64,000 bases of DNA from Saccopteryx bilineata (taxonomy: Eukaryota; Chordata; Mammalia; Chiroptera; Emballonuridae), in NCBI RefSeq assembly GCF_036850765.1, contig NC_089491.1:186165520-186229519 (forward strand), written 5' to 3'. The position numbers were made by a program, and so were the translations under genes. The notes below the pieces were generated by a model. That model did not search any database, had not been told where the DNA came from, and saw only the letters and a program-made list of their open reading frames with translations. Of this stretch, positions 45,090 through 56,739 are shown in pieces (within the stretch, counting starts at the first letter, position 1; every line of letters begins with the position of its first letter).

Positions 45090-47005
45090 GTCCAGGAGGA
45101 AGCTGACCTCAGACAAAGGCTGTGAAATGCTGCAATCTCTACAGTAAGCACCGGACTGCTGTGTTAGCCTCCAGTAAGTAGACACGCTGTGTAGATAAAT
45201 AGAACCAAGGGCATGAAGCCGGGCAGAGTTAAGTCACACAGCCAGGCTGCTGTCAAAAAAGTCAAACAAACCTAAAGTATGGAAGTTATTTCTACCAAAT
45301 GCCTAACTTACAGGCGTGAAGCTTGGCATGGAACCCAGAAAGTGACAGAAGCAGGGAGGAGAGGCAGAGGAAGGGCACTGCTGGTAGCACATTTCAAAGG
45401 TGGCATGGCTCCAGGGTTTGGTCAGTCTGGGCCCCAAGGAGCTGGATGGGAGCCATGAATGCTGGGGGAGCCTTCTTCACCAAGCCATAGCCTGGACGAC
45501 CTGTCTGAGAAGGAGCTGCATGGCCTGTGGGGCCCTCTGGCTGTCAGGGAAGCAGTAGCTAATTCACTATGGCCACCCCAGTCTTCAGAAAAGTTTGGGC
45601 CTGGTGACAGAAAAGAGAATTGATTGTGTTCCCCACACTGCTCACCGCTTTCTCTTGCCTTCTGTAACTGCCCTGTGTCACAGAGCTGCGTTGGCCGGGC
45701 TGAAGCAGGTGGAGTGCGTACTGCAGAGCAGGTGGCCTCACTGGTTGAGAAGCAGCCAGCCTGGCTGATGGCATAAAGACAGAGGTGAAGGCTACTGGCC
45801 CAAACACTGCCTCTGCACCTCAGGACTTTGGGCAAAGGATAGGGATCAGGGAGTTGGTGCAGGTTTGAGGAAAGGCCTGAGAGACCTGGGAATCCCAAGC
45901 AAGTGGTGCATTTGGGGGCTTCACCTGGGACCCTACAAGGACTTCCCAAGAGGTCCTACTCCTTAGGAATTCCTGGACTGGGAAAAAAAACTAGTTAACC
46001 GTTATATCACCTTTAACATTTATTATAATGTAAAACCATGTGACATTACATGGTATTGGATTATCAGTCCCATAGTCAGATGAGGGCATAGAGATTTATA
46101 AAATTTCAAAGCTTGGTTCAAGGCCATAAAGATGGTCATTCTTTCATTCCTTTGTTTCTTATTGGCATCTGTTAAATCTCCAGTAGGATCTAGGCATTGT
46201 GCTGAGTGCTGTGGAAAGAAGGTAAGCAGAGAGTTGAAGCAAGCTGAAGAGAACCACCACCAAGGAATGAGCAAGGTGCTGTTGGCACATGCAGGAGGGG
46301 GCTTTATTGTGTGTGGTGGAGAAGGCGAGGTCAGGGAAGGCTTCCCAGGAGAAGGGAGCAGCAATCAATATAGAATCTCAAAAGGTGGGATGGGTACTGA
46401 GTAGGAAAGGCCAGTCTAGGCAGCATTGAAGTCAAACCTTGATCTTCACGATACAGCTATGTGTTGAAAGAACTTCTACACCTAGCTTCCTACCTCCCTG
46501 GCCGTCCACTCCTCCAGCCAAATCTTTAGCACCATCCACACAGGGGCCACCTTTGTCATTTTTATTACTAGTTCTAATTTTCTCACAGTGCTTCCTTGGT
46601 GTGTAGAATTACAATATTTGCTGTTGAACAAAAATTCTGCAAACCTACATAGATGCAAACCTCCACGAGCCACAGAGAAGGTTGCTATTTGAATATTGGG
46701 AGTGTGGGCAAAGATCTCTCTTTATTTTACCCTCTTTGAGTCTGCAGGCTCCAAGATACATTGTCCAGAATGGAGGTGAAGCCAATGGTCTCATATCAAT
46801 AAGGAACTACATCAATAACAGGGCTGGGTCTGAAGTTAAACACAAGAAGTTGCTGCTCCCATGTCTTACAACCATGGGGACACACCCATGACTCAGGTTT
46901 TCAATTGTTCAACAGTATTTATTTTGGCCTGACTCTCACCTGGCACTGTGCTGTGCACTGAAAAGCAACAGTGGGCATAGCTGATTCAGGTTGTTCTCTC
47001 AAGTG
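45090..47005. other. Intergenic, no gene seen
   Basis: The open frame 45949-45422 (- strand, 175 codons) lies in GC-rich unique sequence. It shows no recognisable domain and no supported splice context, so I do not call it a gene. A MIR-like piece lies near 46130-46220. Confidence 0.35.
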
Positions 47006-47085
47006 GACAATGATCACAGCCAGGATTATTTGCTAATGGACACTTTCTGTGTGCCAGGCACTGAGTTAAACACTTTCTCAGCATT

Positions 47086-47089
47086 ACTA

Positions 47090-47146
<57 letters not shown>

Positions 47147-47169
47147 GAGAGGAGGGGACATAGACTACT

Positions 47170-47210
<41 letters not shown>

Positions 47211-47236
47211 ATCTATCTATCTATCAATCTATCTAT
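47086..47236 (+). repeat. (TATC)n tetranucleotide repeats
   Basis: Two long TATC arrays (about 47086-47145 and 47170-47235) are separated by a 25-bp spacer. They probably grew from the tail of the adjacent reversed SINE. Confidence 0.93.
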
Positions 47237-47557
47237 TTATTTATGTGAGAGAAAGGGCGAGGGATAGACAGACTCCCACATGTGCCCCAACTGGGATCCA
47301 CCCAGCAACCCCCATCCGGGACTAATATTTGAATCAACTGAACTCTCTTCCTTATCAGAGGCTGTTATGCTCAGACCAACTGCGTTATCCTCAGTGCCCA
47401 GGACTGGCACTCAAACCAATAGAGCCACTGGCTGCGGGAGTTGAATAGGAAGAGAAGAGAGAGAGGGTGGGGGAAAAAAGCAGATGGTTGCCTTTCTATT
47501 GTACCCTGACCAGCAATCAAACCAGGGACATCTATACACTGGGCCAATGCTCTATTC

Positions 47558-48459
47558 CAAGGGTCCCCAAACTTTTTACACAGGGGGCCAGTTCACTGTC
47601 CCTCAGACTGTTAGAAAGCCAGACTATAAAAAAAACTATGAACAAATCCCTATGCACACTGAACATATCTTATTTTAAAGTAAAAAAAAAAAAAAAAAAC
47701 AGGAACAAATATACTATTTAAAATAAGGAACAAGTAAATTTAAATCAACAAACTGACCAGTATTTCTTTTTTTTTTTTTTTTTTTTTTTTAATAAATTTT
47801 TATTAATGGTAATGGGATGACATTAATAAATCAGGGCACATATATTCAAAGAAAACATGTCTAGGTTATTTTGTCATCAAATTATGTTGCAAACCCCTCG
47901 CCCAAAGTCAGATTGTCCTCCGTCACCCTCTATCTAGTTCTCTGTGCCCCTCCCCCTCCCCCTAACTCTCTCCCTCCCTCCCTCCCATGTCCTCCCTCCC
48001 CCCCCACCCTTGGTAACCACCACACTCTTGTCCATGTCTCTTAGTCTCATTTTTATGTTCCACCAATGTATGGAATCATGTAGTTCTTGTTTTTTTCTGA
48101 TTTGCTTATTTCACTCCTTATAATGTTATCAAGATCCCACCATTTTGCTGTAAATGATCTGATGACTGACCAGTATTTCAATGGGAACTATGGGTCTGCT
48201 TTTGGCTAATGAGATGGTCAATGTCCGGTTCCATATTTGTCACTGCTAGCCATAACAAGTGATATGACGCACTTCCAGAGCCATGACACATGCGTCCCAC
48301 GTCATTGGAAGTAGTACTGTATGTGAGCTATGCTGCACTTTGCATCGCCGCCACATACAGTACTCACTGACCACCAATGAAAGAGGTGCCCCTTCCAGAA
48401 GTGCTAAATGGCCTCAGGGGGCCACATGCGGCCTGAGGACCGTAGTTTGGGGACCCCTG
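47558..48459. mobile_element. Non-autonomous hAT transposon, family 2, ~490-bp form, split by L1
   Basis: The ends are CAAGGGTCCCCAAACT and AGTTTGGGGACCCCTG. The flanks CTCTATTC (47550-47557) and CTCTACCC (48460-48467) agree at 6 of 8 positions. Without the L1 insert and its duplication it measures about 489 bp, the longest member of the family here. Confidence 0.88.
47767..48164 (-). mobile_element. 5'-truncated LINE-1 3' end inside hAT
   Basis: Poly-A (a T run on +) is followed by an L1 3' UTR closely similar to 28891-29290. The insertion is flanked by the 15-bp duplication ACTGACCAGTATTTC (47752-47766 and 48165-48179). Confidence 0.92.
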
Positions 48460-49102
48460 CTCTACCCACTAGCCACTGGCCAAGACATCAATATTACTAC
48501 ATCTAATTATCACAACAATCCTAGGTAGACATTAAGCTTCCAATTTTATAGAGACCATGGCCCTGAGACTGTGGTTTAGAAATAACTATATATATTCAAA
48601 GTCCCACAGCTAATAGATGGATGGGATTGAGATTCAGACCTAGATGTGCTTGCATCCAAAGCCCACTCTTGACATTGGTCTTGGTGGTTGTCTTTGGGGG
48701 GGCTGAGGACTCTTAGAGGCAGGAAGGAGGGTCACCCACATGGTGGCATAGCTCCTGTCCTGGTCCTCAGTCCAGGTGCCCTTGTGCCTGGATGCGCCAC
48801 TGATTATTTGGGCTATTTTTTTACTCTCAGGTTATTAAGTTTTACAGTGATTGATGTACAGAGCAGAGTAAGGGAACTAAAATAAAGGGAGGCACAGCAA
48901 AGATAAATTCCCTTCACTGAGAATGGCATACCTTAACCAAAGAGGTGAAAGACTTATCTAACGAAAACTGCAAAACACTCCCGAAAAAAAGGTATACATG
49001 AATGAAACTACACCTCATGTTCACAGATTGAAACACTTAATATTTCTAAAATGTTAACACTACCCAAAGAAATCTAGATATTTAATGCAATTTCTATCAA
49101 AA

Positions 49103-49502
49103 AATTTTTTTTTTTTTTTCATTTTTCTGAAGCTGGAAACAGGGAGAGACAGTCAGACAGACTCCCGCATGCGCCCGACCGGGATCCACCCGGCACGCCC
49201 ACCAGGGGCAGTGCTCTGCCCCCCAGGGGGCGATGCTCTGCCCATCCTGGGCGTCGCCATATTGTGACCAGAGCCACTCCAGCGCCTGAGGCAGAGGCCA
49301 CAGAGCCATGCCCAGCGCCCGGGCCATCTCTGCTCCAATGGAGCCTTGGCTGCGGGAGGGGAAGAGAGAGACAGAGAGGAAAGCGCGGCGGAGGGGTGGA
49401 GAAGCAAATGGGCGCTTCTCCTGTGTGCCCTGGCCGGGAATCGTACCCGGGTCCTCCGCACGCTAGGCCGACGCTCTACCGCTGAGCCAACCGGCCAGGG
49501 CC
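49103..49502 (-). mobile_element. tRNA-derived SINE, type A, full length
   Basis: Reversed full-length copy ending in CCGGCCAGGGCC. The duplication TCTATCAAAA lies at 49093-49102 and 49503-49512. It is inserted in an older L1. Confidence 0.93.
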
Positions 49503-50033
49503 TCTATCAAAATTTAATAACATTTTTTTGCAGAATAGAAAAATCCACCCTAAAATTTTTATGTAATTTTAAGGGTCCCAAGATACCCAAAACTTGAAAA
49601 TAAAGAACAAGAACACTCACACTTCCTGGTTTTTAACTTATTACCATGCTACAGTAATCAAAACAGTGTAGCACTGGCGTGAAGACAGACATGCAGACCA
49701 ATGAAATTAGAATAGAATGCTCCCAAATAAATCCTTACATATATGGTCAAATGATTTTTTGGCAGGGGTGCCAAGACTATTCAATAGGGAAAGGATCACC
49801 TCTTCAACAAATGGTGCTGGAAAAACTGGACATCCACAAGCAAAAGATGAAGCTGGACCCTTAGCTGACACCACAGCTAAAAATTAACTCAAAGTGGATG
49901 AAGGACCTAAATATAAGACCTAAAACAATAATATTATTAGAAAAAAACATAGGAAAAAAACTTCACAACCTTAGATTTGGCAATGATTTATTGTCTATGA
50001 CACCAAAGGTACAGGTAGCAAAAATAAATAAAC

Positions 50034-50226
50034 CAGGGGTCTCAAACTCAACTCAGCATGTGGGCCGCAGAGCAAGATCACAGCCGTTGGGCGGGCCGTA
50101 CTAGGTCTACAAAAGGCAACTGTTACGCAACACTTTTCTCACTGCAGTTGAAAACAAAAAAAAAATCAGTACAACAAGCACAATCGTACATGCAGTTTAC
50201 TGCGGGTCGCGAGTTTGAGACCCCTG
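50034..50226. mobile_element. Non-autonomous hAT transposon, family 3
   Basis: This 193-bp element has perfect 16-bp inverted ends CAGGGGTCTCAAACTC and GAGTTTGAGACCCCTG. The 8-bp duplication AAATAAAC lies at 50026-50033 and 50227-50234. The internal sequence is unrelated to families 1 and 2. It is inserted in the old L1. Confidence 0.94.
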
Positions 50227-51299
50227 AAATAAACAAACAAACAAACAAACAAATTGGACTTCACACAAAAAAATTGTGCATCAAAAGATACTCCTCACAG
50301 AGTAAAAAGGCAACCCCAGAATGAGAGCAAATATTTTCAAATCATATATGATAAAGAATTAATACCCAGAATATATAGAAGACTTTTAAAACTCAACCTA
50401 CACAGAAAAACAAACAACCTTATTCAAAAATAGATGAAGAAATTGAATAGGCATTTCTCCAAAGAAATATACAAATGGTTTTTAAGTATAAGAAAAGATG
50501 CTCAACATCAGTAATCACTAAGGAAATGCAAATCAAATCACAATGATATATCACTTTAAACCATTAGAATGGTTATTATAAAACAAACTAACCAACAAAC
50601 AAAATATAACAAGTATTAGTGCAGATGCAGAGAAATCAGAACTCTTGTTACTGCTGGTGGGAATGTAAAATGGTGCAACCACTGTGGGATACAGTATGGA
50701 GAGTCCTCAAAAAATTAAAAATAGAATTAGCATATGATTCAGCAATTCCACTTCTGAGTATATGCTCACACAAAGGATTAAAGCAAGGTCTCAAAGAGAT
50801 GTTTGTACACCATGTGATAGCAGCATTATTCACAAGAGCTAAAACCCGGAAGCAGCCCACTGTCCACCAACTGATGAATGGGTAAGCAAATGTGGTTTAT
50901 ACATACAATGGAACATTATTCAGCCTTAAAAAGAAAAGTCTGACATGTGTTACAACATGGATGAAACTTGAGATGTCATGCTAAGTGAAAGAAGCCAGTC
51001 ACAATATGACAAATACTGTATGATTCCACTTACATGAGATACTCAGAGTCAAGTTCACAGAGACAGAAAGTGTAGTAGTTGCCAGGAGCTGGGAAAAGGG
51101 GAAACGAGGAGTTATAGTTTAATAGCTAAAGACTTTCAGTTTCACAAGAAGAAAAGAGTTATGGGGATGAATGATGGTGATGGCTGCACAACGTGAATGA
51201 ATGCATTTTAATATCATCAAAATGTACACTTAAACATAACTAAGATGGTAACTTTAATGTTATGCATATTTTACTACATTAAAAAAAAAAGAAGAAAAA

Positions 51300-53040
51300 G
51301 GTTTAGTCTCCCAGTGAGCTCACTGATTTCCTGGATTTCAACCTGGTTCAATTCCCTTGGCTTTTCTCTTTCACTCTTGGGTTCTTTCTCCTTGATGCAG
51401 GGGAAGAAGTTAACAATCCCCAATATAACAAACAGTGAAGCTAAAATTTTGAAAAGCTGGTGGGAAGAAGCTGTTTCCAGCTCATCCGGCTTTGCTTGCA
51501 CAATTGCCTTTCTCTCTCAGCTACCCTCTCTACTGAGAGTGACTTCAGGACAGTTGTCCAGATGGTTTTCCAAATACTATGGCGACTTCTTCACCAGCCC
51601 CATTGAAAGCCACTGTGAGCTGCTCTGACATTCAAGAAGAGCCAGTACTGTCATTCCTGGAAGAATGAGGAACTTTCACATATTTCCATTCCATTTTTGC
51701 AGACATATGCATTCCTGGTAGTTATGGCTGGCTGAACATTTTTGGAGCAGAAAAATAGTTTCTCAAAAACCAGCCGTCACATAGCTTTAAGTAGTAAATG
51801 CTGCTCCAAACAGGGTTTTAAATTAGAGCTGCTGGCTGAAAGGTCGACATTGCATTCTTGGCTGGTGACTTCATTTTCATTTTAATGGGAGTAAAAATAA
51901 ACCTTAGAAAAAAATGCCACCACTTTTCCCCCAAAGATTTTTAAAAACTCTTAGGCACTCTCAGAAAGAGCTTTATAGAAGAATCTTTTTAGTATATAGT
52001 AAAGGGGGATAGGAATAGACAATAAAGTAAGTCTGGTTTCAAGTTCTAACCACTGTCCTCCAGTGTCTCTCAAGCCCCAGGAGGTTGACTATGTTGATGT
52101 GTCATCATCTTATATGTGTTGGGCATGTACATTTTGTCTCTAAACTTAGACTCTGAGCCCCTTAAGGGCAGCACCAGGCTTCAAATCTCTGTCTCCTCCA
52201 CCCATCTCCCATGGGGTTATGCCCACAGGAGAAGCTCAAAGATAGTTTCTGCAGGAATGAGTCATTGGAGCTTTTCCCTGGCTGCTAAATTATCACATGC
52301 CTAAAGCAGGAGGCTGCAATCTGGGGCTCATGGCTCTCTAAGGGTTTGCTGGTTGGGCTTCAGGAGAGGAAAGAATTCCCCAATAGTATGCAATAATGCC
52401 TAGGGCTCTGTGTTCTCTTATCAGGTTCCATGGGTGTGAAGCAATGAGTCCTTTAGCTGAGGGCAGGTGACTGTCCCAGCTGCCACTTGGGACTAATTAC
52501 CCTGGAGTCTGGAGCTGGTGAGAGAAATTGATATGAAATCCATTGGGCTGTGGTTCCAGCCCATTTTCTAATCCAGCACAGCCAGCAATGAAACTGATAG
52601 ATAAATGAAGCCTCTATTTGTCTCCCATGTGTATTTTTCAGAAGGTTCAGGACTTGGAGAAGAACCTGAATGGCTGCCAGCACCTAGCACTGGGTCTGGC
52701 ACATAGCAGGAGCTCATCATTGTTTTTGCATAAATAGTGAATACATGACCCCATGATCACATGAACAGAGAGAGAGGCCCTTGAAGAAATGGGACCAGGA
52801 CATAAAACTTCAGAGATTGGAAAAAATTTTGCAATGTGATATACAGATATAAGATAGATCCAGGTTGTAGGGTTATAGAAGGATTTGAGCAGTTTGAGGA
52901 CCCTAGAAGCCGAGGGCCACTAGAGGGGGCTGATGATGAGTGTGGCATAAAAGTCTGTTAGATACACAGATAAGTGCCACATCAGGAGATGATGTCTGCC
53001 CTGGGCTGGGAGAGCAGGCTTGTTAGCTCGGCAGAAGGAG
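51300..53040. other. Intergenic, no gene seen
   Basis: Unique-looking sequence. A MIR- or L2-like phrase (gcacctagcactgggtctgg) lies near 52680. No exon was recognised. Confidence 0.4.
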
Positions 53041-53142
53041 CATGTAGGTGGTGGTATTGAAGACAGAGGAGAAAATCAGTGCAGTGGGAGCTTTGTACCA
53101 ACAAAGCCCAAGAGCCCCAGCAGGGAATACTCCTTCAGGTGA

Positions 53143-53334
53143 GCAGCGAACGAGAAGAAGGCTCTTGGAGGTGAAGAGCTGGCCCATGAGATGGACTTTG
53201 ACGGACAGGTGCCTGGGGATGTGGATGAGCTAGCAGACCTCTTGAGTTCCCTCCGAGCTTTGGGAATCTCCATCTTTCAGCTTAAACCTGAAACCAGGCC
53301 AGTCCCTTTCACCTGGGAAGCATTTAAGAACTGA
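53143..53334 (+). other. Unexplained 63-codon open stretch
   Basis: Open from just after a TGA (53140) to a TGA at 53332, with an internal ATG at 53191. The translation from that ATG (MDFDGQVPGDVDELADLLSS then LRALGISIFQLK) looks protein-like in composition. No start context, splice junction or family was identified. It could be chance, a gene fossil or an unrecognised exon. Confidence 0.2.
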
Positions 53335-53339
53335 GATTC

Positions 53340-55660
53340 TTTTAACAACTAGCCAGGAGTACAAGCCCACTGGGTCCTGTGCCGAATGGCCGTTGAGCCT
53401 GCCCCTGGTTTACCTCCTCTATCTCCTGCTCTGTTGGGGCAGGGGCAGGTTGGAGGGGCTGGGTGTATTCAGCTTGCAGTACATGTGGCCTGAGATAATA
53501 CTCCAAATGATCATCTCCCCATTGCAGCTGGAGGTTGCAAGAAGAAAAGGTTGGCATTGGGTCACACAGAGGATGTCCTTGCCGCCTTGGTTCTGAAAAG
53601 AAGAGACAGAGAGGGACAGAGTAAGAAATGGAATACCCTGTCACCCACAGCTAACTTCCCTTACGTCATCCCCACAACAGAGGAGGCAGAGGGGTTCCTC
53701 CTCCTGTGGTTGTTCATACCAAGGACTCACCTGGAACCGTGAGACCCAGCCCAGAGGACCAGCGGCATCTCTCCATGTGGGAGTCCATTTGCAGGTCACC
53801 CAGAGAGGTGCTGCATCTCCTTGGGCCAGTTTCTTTGCCCTCCCCAGCAAAGTGCCACTCCTAACAGCTTCTGTTCCTCCCCAGATTGCTGGCAAACGGA
53901 TTACTCACAAGGAGCCTCTTTGGGGCTGAAATGCTGATCTGAATGAGACATTGGAATCCAAGCACTGGCTGAGGTGGTCTGGTTTCCCAGCAGCACCAGG
54001 GTCAAACTGCTGAGGATGGGGTCTCCGACTGCCTTCCTAGGCCACCCACCTGCCCCACTATGGCTTATGTGTGGCATTAGGAACTGAAACATCTACTCTC
54101 CTGCAAAGGAGAATTTTCTGATAAGGACCCTTAAGAAAGATAAGAAATCAAAATGGTTTTTTCAAGACTGGTGCTGCAGAGTTCAAAGTGTCCCTGGCCA
54201 TTGTCCTTTCAGATTTCTCACTGGGTATAGATTCTCTGTGAGGACAATTGGCTTCTCTTGCACTACAATGGTGTCAATTCTCCCTTGCCCTCATCTACTC
54301 CCCATGGAGTGACCTGGAAGACCTAAGATGTCCTTCTGTTTGAGAGTAGCTGTGACAGTGGCATTGGATGATTGTTGGGAAAGAGAAGGTCAATGGCTCT
54401 CTCCTTCCCACAACCCTCTGCTACCAACCCTACCCCCTTCACAGTCTGTGAGCACCAGTGTGTGTGTCCCTCCTGTGGCTGCCCACTCTGCCCCTCTGCG
54501 TCTTCCTGTGGCTGCCCACTGCACCCCCTCCTGTGGCCACCTACTACACCCATCCTGTCGCCACCGCCTGTATAATGAGGTAGACATGCCTTAGCTAACT
54601 CTCAAGCTGTCATCTAACTTTCTGACCTAACTTCCCCCTGTACCTGGTGCTCTAGCCCCTCAAACCTTCATAGATGTTTCAAACAACTTGCATCTCGCAC
54701 TTCTTGACATCGTTCATGCCCTTCCCCTCATCCAGATGCCTGTCCCTGCCTTGGCCCCCTGTGAAAATCCTAGTCATATTTAATATTCCTTAAGTTGTCA
54801 GAGCAAAGTTAGTAGTTCCCAACCCTGTGCTTCTCTCCCGTTTATACATTATTATGTCATCTGTCACGTTCCATGATTATTATTTCCTTAGTTTATCTTC
54901 CCACAGTCTGTGAGAATCTGGGCTGGGAACCACATTTTATTCCTGTTTTTATCTTCTGTGCTCATCCACTAAGCATGGCAGTATGAAAGTGTTTGAAAAT
55001 GTGTTGAATAAATTAATAACTGAATGAACCAATACTTCACTGACCCTTGCATGACTTCCGTCCTTGCAATGGCCACACGTCCCTGGAGTATTTTCTGAAT
55101 AATTTTGTGCTTTCACTCAGCATTCATTAACCTGAACGCACCATGAAGGCTGAGATCCTGTGATGACCATTTTGCTCATCACTGTGTCTTCAGAGAACAA
55201 TATACTCTTGGCCCTCAATTGGCATTGGACTAATGCTGGTTGAATGAACACATTTATTGGGCAGCTACTATAATCCAGGCACTGAGTTGAGTTCTGGGAA
55301 TACCATGTACTTTGTATCTTAGCGACTGTATCTGGAATATTTACAAGGAGTATTAGATAAAGTGGAACAGAGTCAGATGGTGCAGTGACCTTTCTTAATG
55401 CTTGCCTTATCGCCTTGGCATCCAGATGATTTTGAGGGTGGTCATTCAGTCTTGGGAAGCTGTTGGAAGTTGGAACCATTTTGAGTGCTGATGAGAATCA
55501 CAGGAAGTTCTTTGATTGTGGGGCAGCAGGAATATCATTTCCTAGTCTCCCCAGCTGCCCAAGGAGGGCACAGTGAATGGATACAGTGTTGCATGACAGG
55601 CAGAAGGAGAAAGTGGGTGCTTCTTTGAGAAAAGTCATACCCGTCTCATCCTGATTTGCC
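53340..55660. other. Intergenic; imperfect TCCTGTGGC repeats
   Basis: An imperfect tandem of about 30 bp containing CCTGTGGCTGCCCACT lies at about 54465-54560. MIR- or L2-like fragments lie near 54895-55030 and 55195-55290. No gene was recognised. Confidence 0.4.
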
Positions 55661-55668
55661 CTTCCTAG

Positions 55669-56426
55669 GTTACGGAACTCCTGGCTGTGATTCATGGAGA
55701 GCTGCACGGATTTGCTCCTATGACCTTCCACACCAATCTGAACATGGGTGCCATCACTGCTTCTGGAGAGGAAGTGGCTGCCTGCTGCTCAGTGTCCCTG
55801 GCTCTATTTGCACCCCAATCATGAATCCACCATGGCAGAGGCTTTTGAGATGCTTCTGGCCAGCCCAGGCCAGGAGAGACAGGGTGTACCCATGGGTAAA
55901 GAAGAACCTCGTTAAATGCCACTGTTTGGGTTGAGAATCAGATCATAGACCAAGGCTCACCAGGTTATCTTGCCAGTGGGGCTGTGGCTTCCAGAAGTGA
56001 TGAAAGCCACATGGTGCATCCTGTTCCAAATACGAACAAGCAGTGAAATGAGCTGCCAGCACACTCGAAACTTCAGTGAGAAGGTACTGGCATGTTGTAG
56101 AACTCTGCCCCTCAACCTACCAGTGATGCAGAAATTCAAAATGTCAAAGCAAATTCCTGGTGCCAGTGGGAATAAAAAGCAACCCACTCCTGACGACTGG
56201 ATGATTGCATTGCAGCAAATCATATGTCAGCTGACAAGCTTTCCACAATGGTCCACACAGCTTTGCCTTCATAATAAGACTCAGAGCTATTGCATATGCA
56301 AAACAAAAGCCACCTGTTCCAGAACCTGAGGTGGTAAAGGACAAATTCAATGCCAAGACATCTCAGATAGTCATCTCTCAAATCACCTGAGGTTACAAGG
56401 CTTAGGCTGTGCATCACATTAATAAA
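55669..56426 (+). pseudogene. Possible processed pseudogene, family unknown
   Basis: A 51-codon open stretch starts at 55669, right after a pyrimidine tract and CCTAG, and runs to a TGA at 55822. Protein-like stretches in shifting frames follow, down to an AATAAA at 56421. The layout suggests a decayed cDNA-like copy, but I could not identify a parent and there is no clear poly-A tail. Low confidence. Confidence 0.25.
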
Positions 56427-56739
56427 GAACTTTCAATGTTTAAAGACATTTGGAAATCCCTGGCCATTTCGCATAGCAGGCAGGGGACATGAAGTGCCAC
56501 AGGTAGATTTAAACGTGGCTGTAGTCAGCACTTTCAACTTCCCCTGTCTATTCATCTTCTCCTCCATGTCTAAGCCATAAAAAAGAAAAAAAAAGAATTT
56601 TCTTTCTGTACCGACGCTGATGGATGACATTTTATCTTTTCTTTCCGTCTCAGGAGGGACCAGGCAAAAAGACAAGACGCAGGGAAAAAGGAAGAAACTA
56701 AAGGACTGGACAATGACAGATCGATGAACTGGGTAACCC

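Larger units (their letters stand above)
47240..48487 (-). mobile_element. tRNA-derived SINE, type A, split by hAT
   Basis: The reversed SINE tail and body (47245-47549, with gacagactcccacatgtgcc and ctgaccagcaatcaaaccag) are interrupted at 47558 by a hAT element. The remaining few bases of the head (actagccactggccaa) are at 48468-48487. Confidence 0.75.
47015..48672 (+). repeat. MIR SINE split by nested insertions
   Basis: The left part (about 47015-47085: ctttctgtgtgccaggcact) and right part (about 48490-48672: attatcacaacaatcctagg, ctgagactgtgg, cccacagctaatag) are the two halves of a MIR. They are separated by 1.4 kb of younger insertions. Confidence 0.7.
48895..51295 (+). mobile_element. 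Older 5'-truncated LINE-1
   Basis: ORF2-derived sequence without long open frames is recognisable by 'ctacagtaatcaaaacagtg', 'atggtgctggaaaaactgga', 'aactcaaagtggatgaagga', 'gaaatgcaaatcaaatcaca', 'gtatatgctcacacaaagg' and 'tgaatgggtaagcaaatgtgg'. It is interrupted by a SINE (49103-49502) and a hAT (50034-50226) and ends in an A-rich stretch near 51280. It is much more diverged than L1-A and L1-B. Confidence 0.88.

Noticed and set aside
44864..45185. Val-Cys and Val-Arg repeat frames on the - strand
   Set aside because: Translation of a CA/CG microsatellite.
45422..45949. 175-codon - strand frame in unique DNA
   Set aside because: It is GC-rich and has a Ser/Pro/Leu-rich composition without domains, splice sites or conserved motifs. 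It is probably chance.
47086..47236. CRISPR-like regularly spaced repeat
   Set aside because: Pure tetranucleotide microsatellite without unique spacers, in a mammalian genome.
46991..47248. Repetitive frame of Leu-Ser-Ile-Tyr repeats
   Set aside because: Translation of TATC microsatellite arrays.
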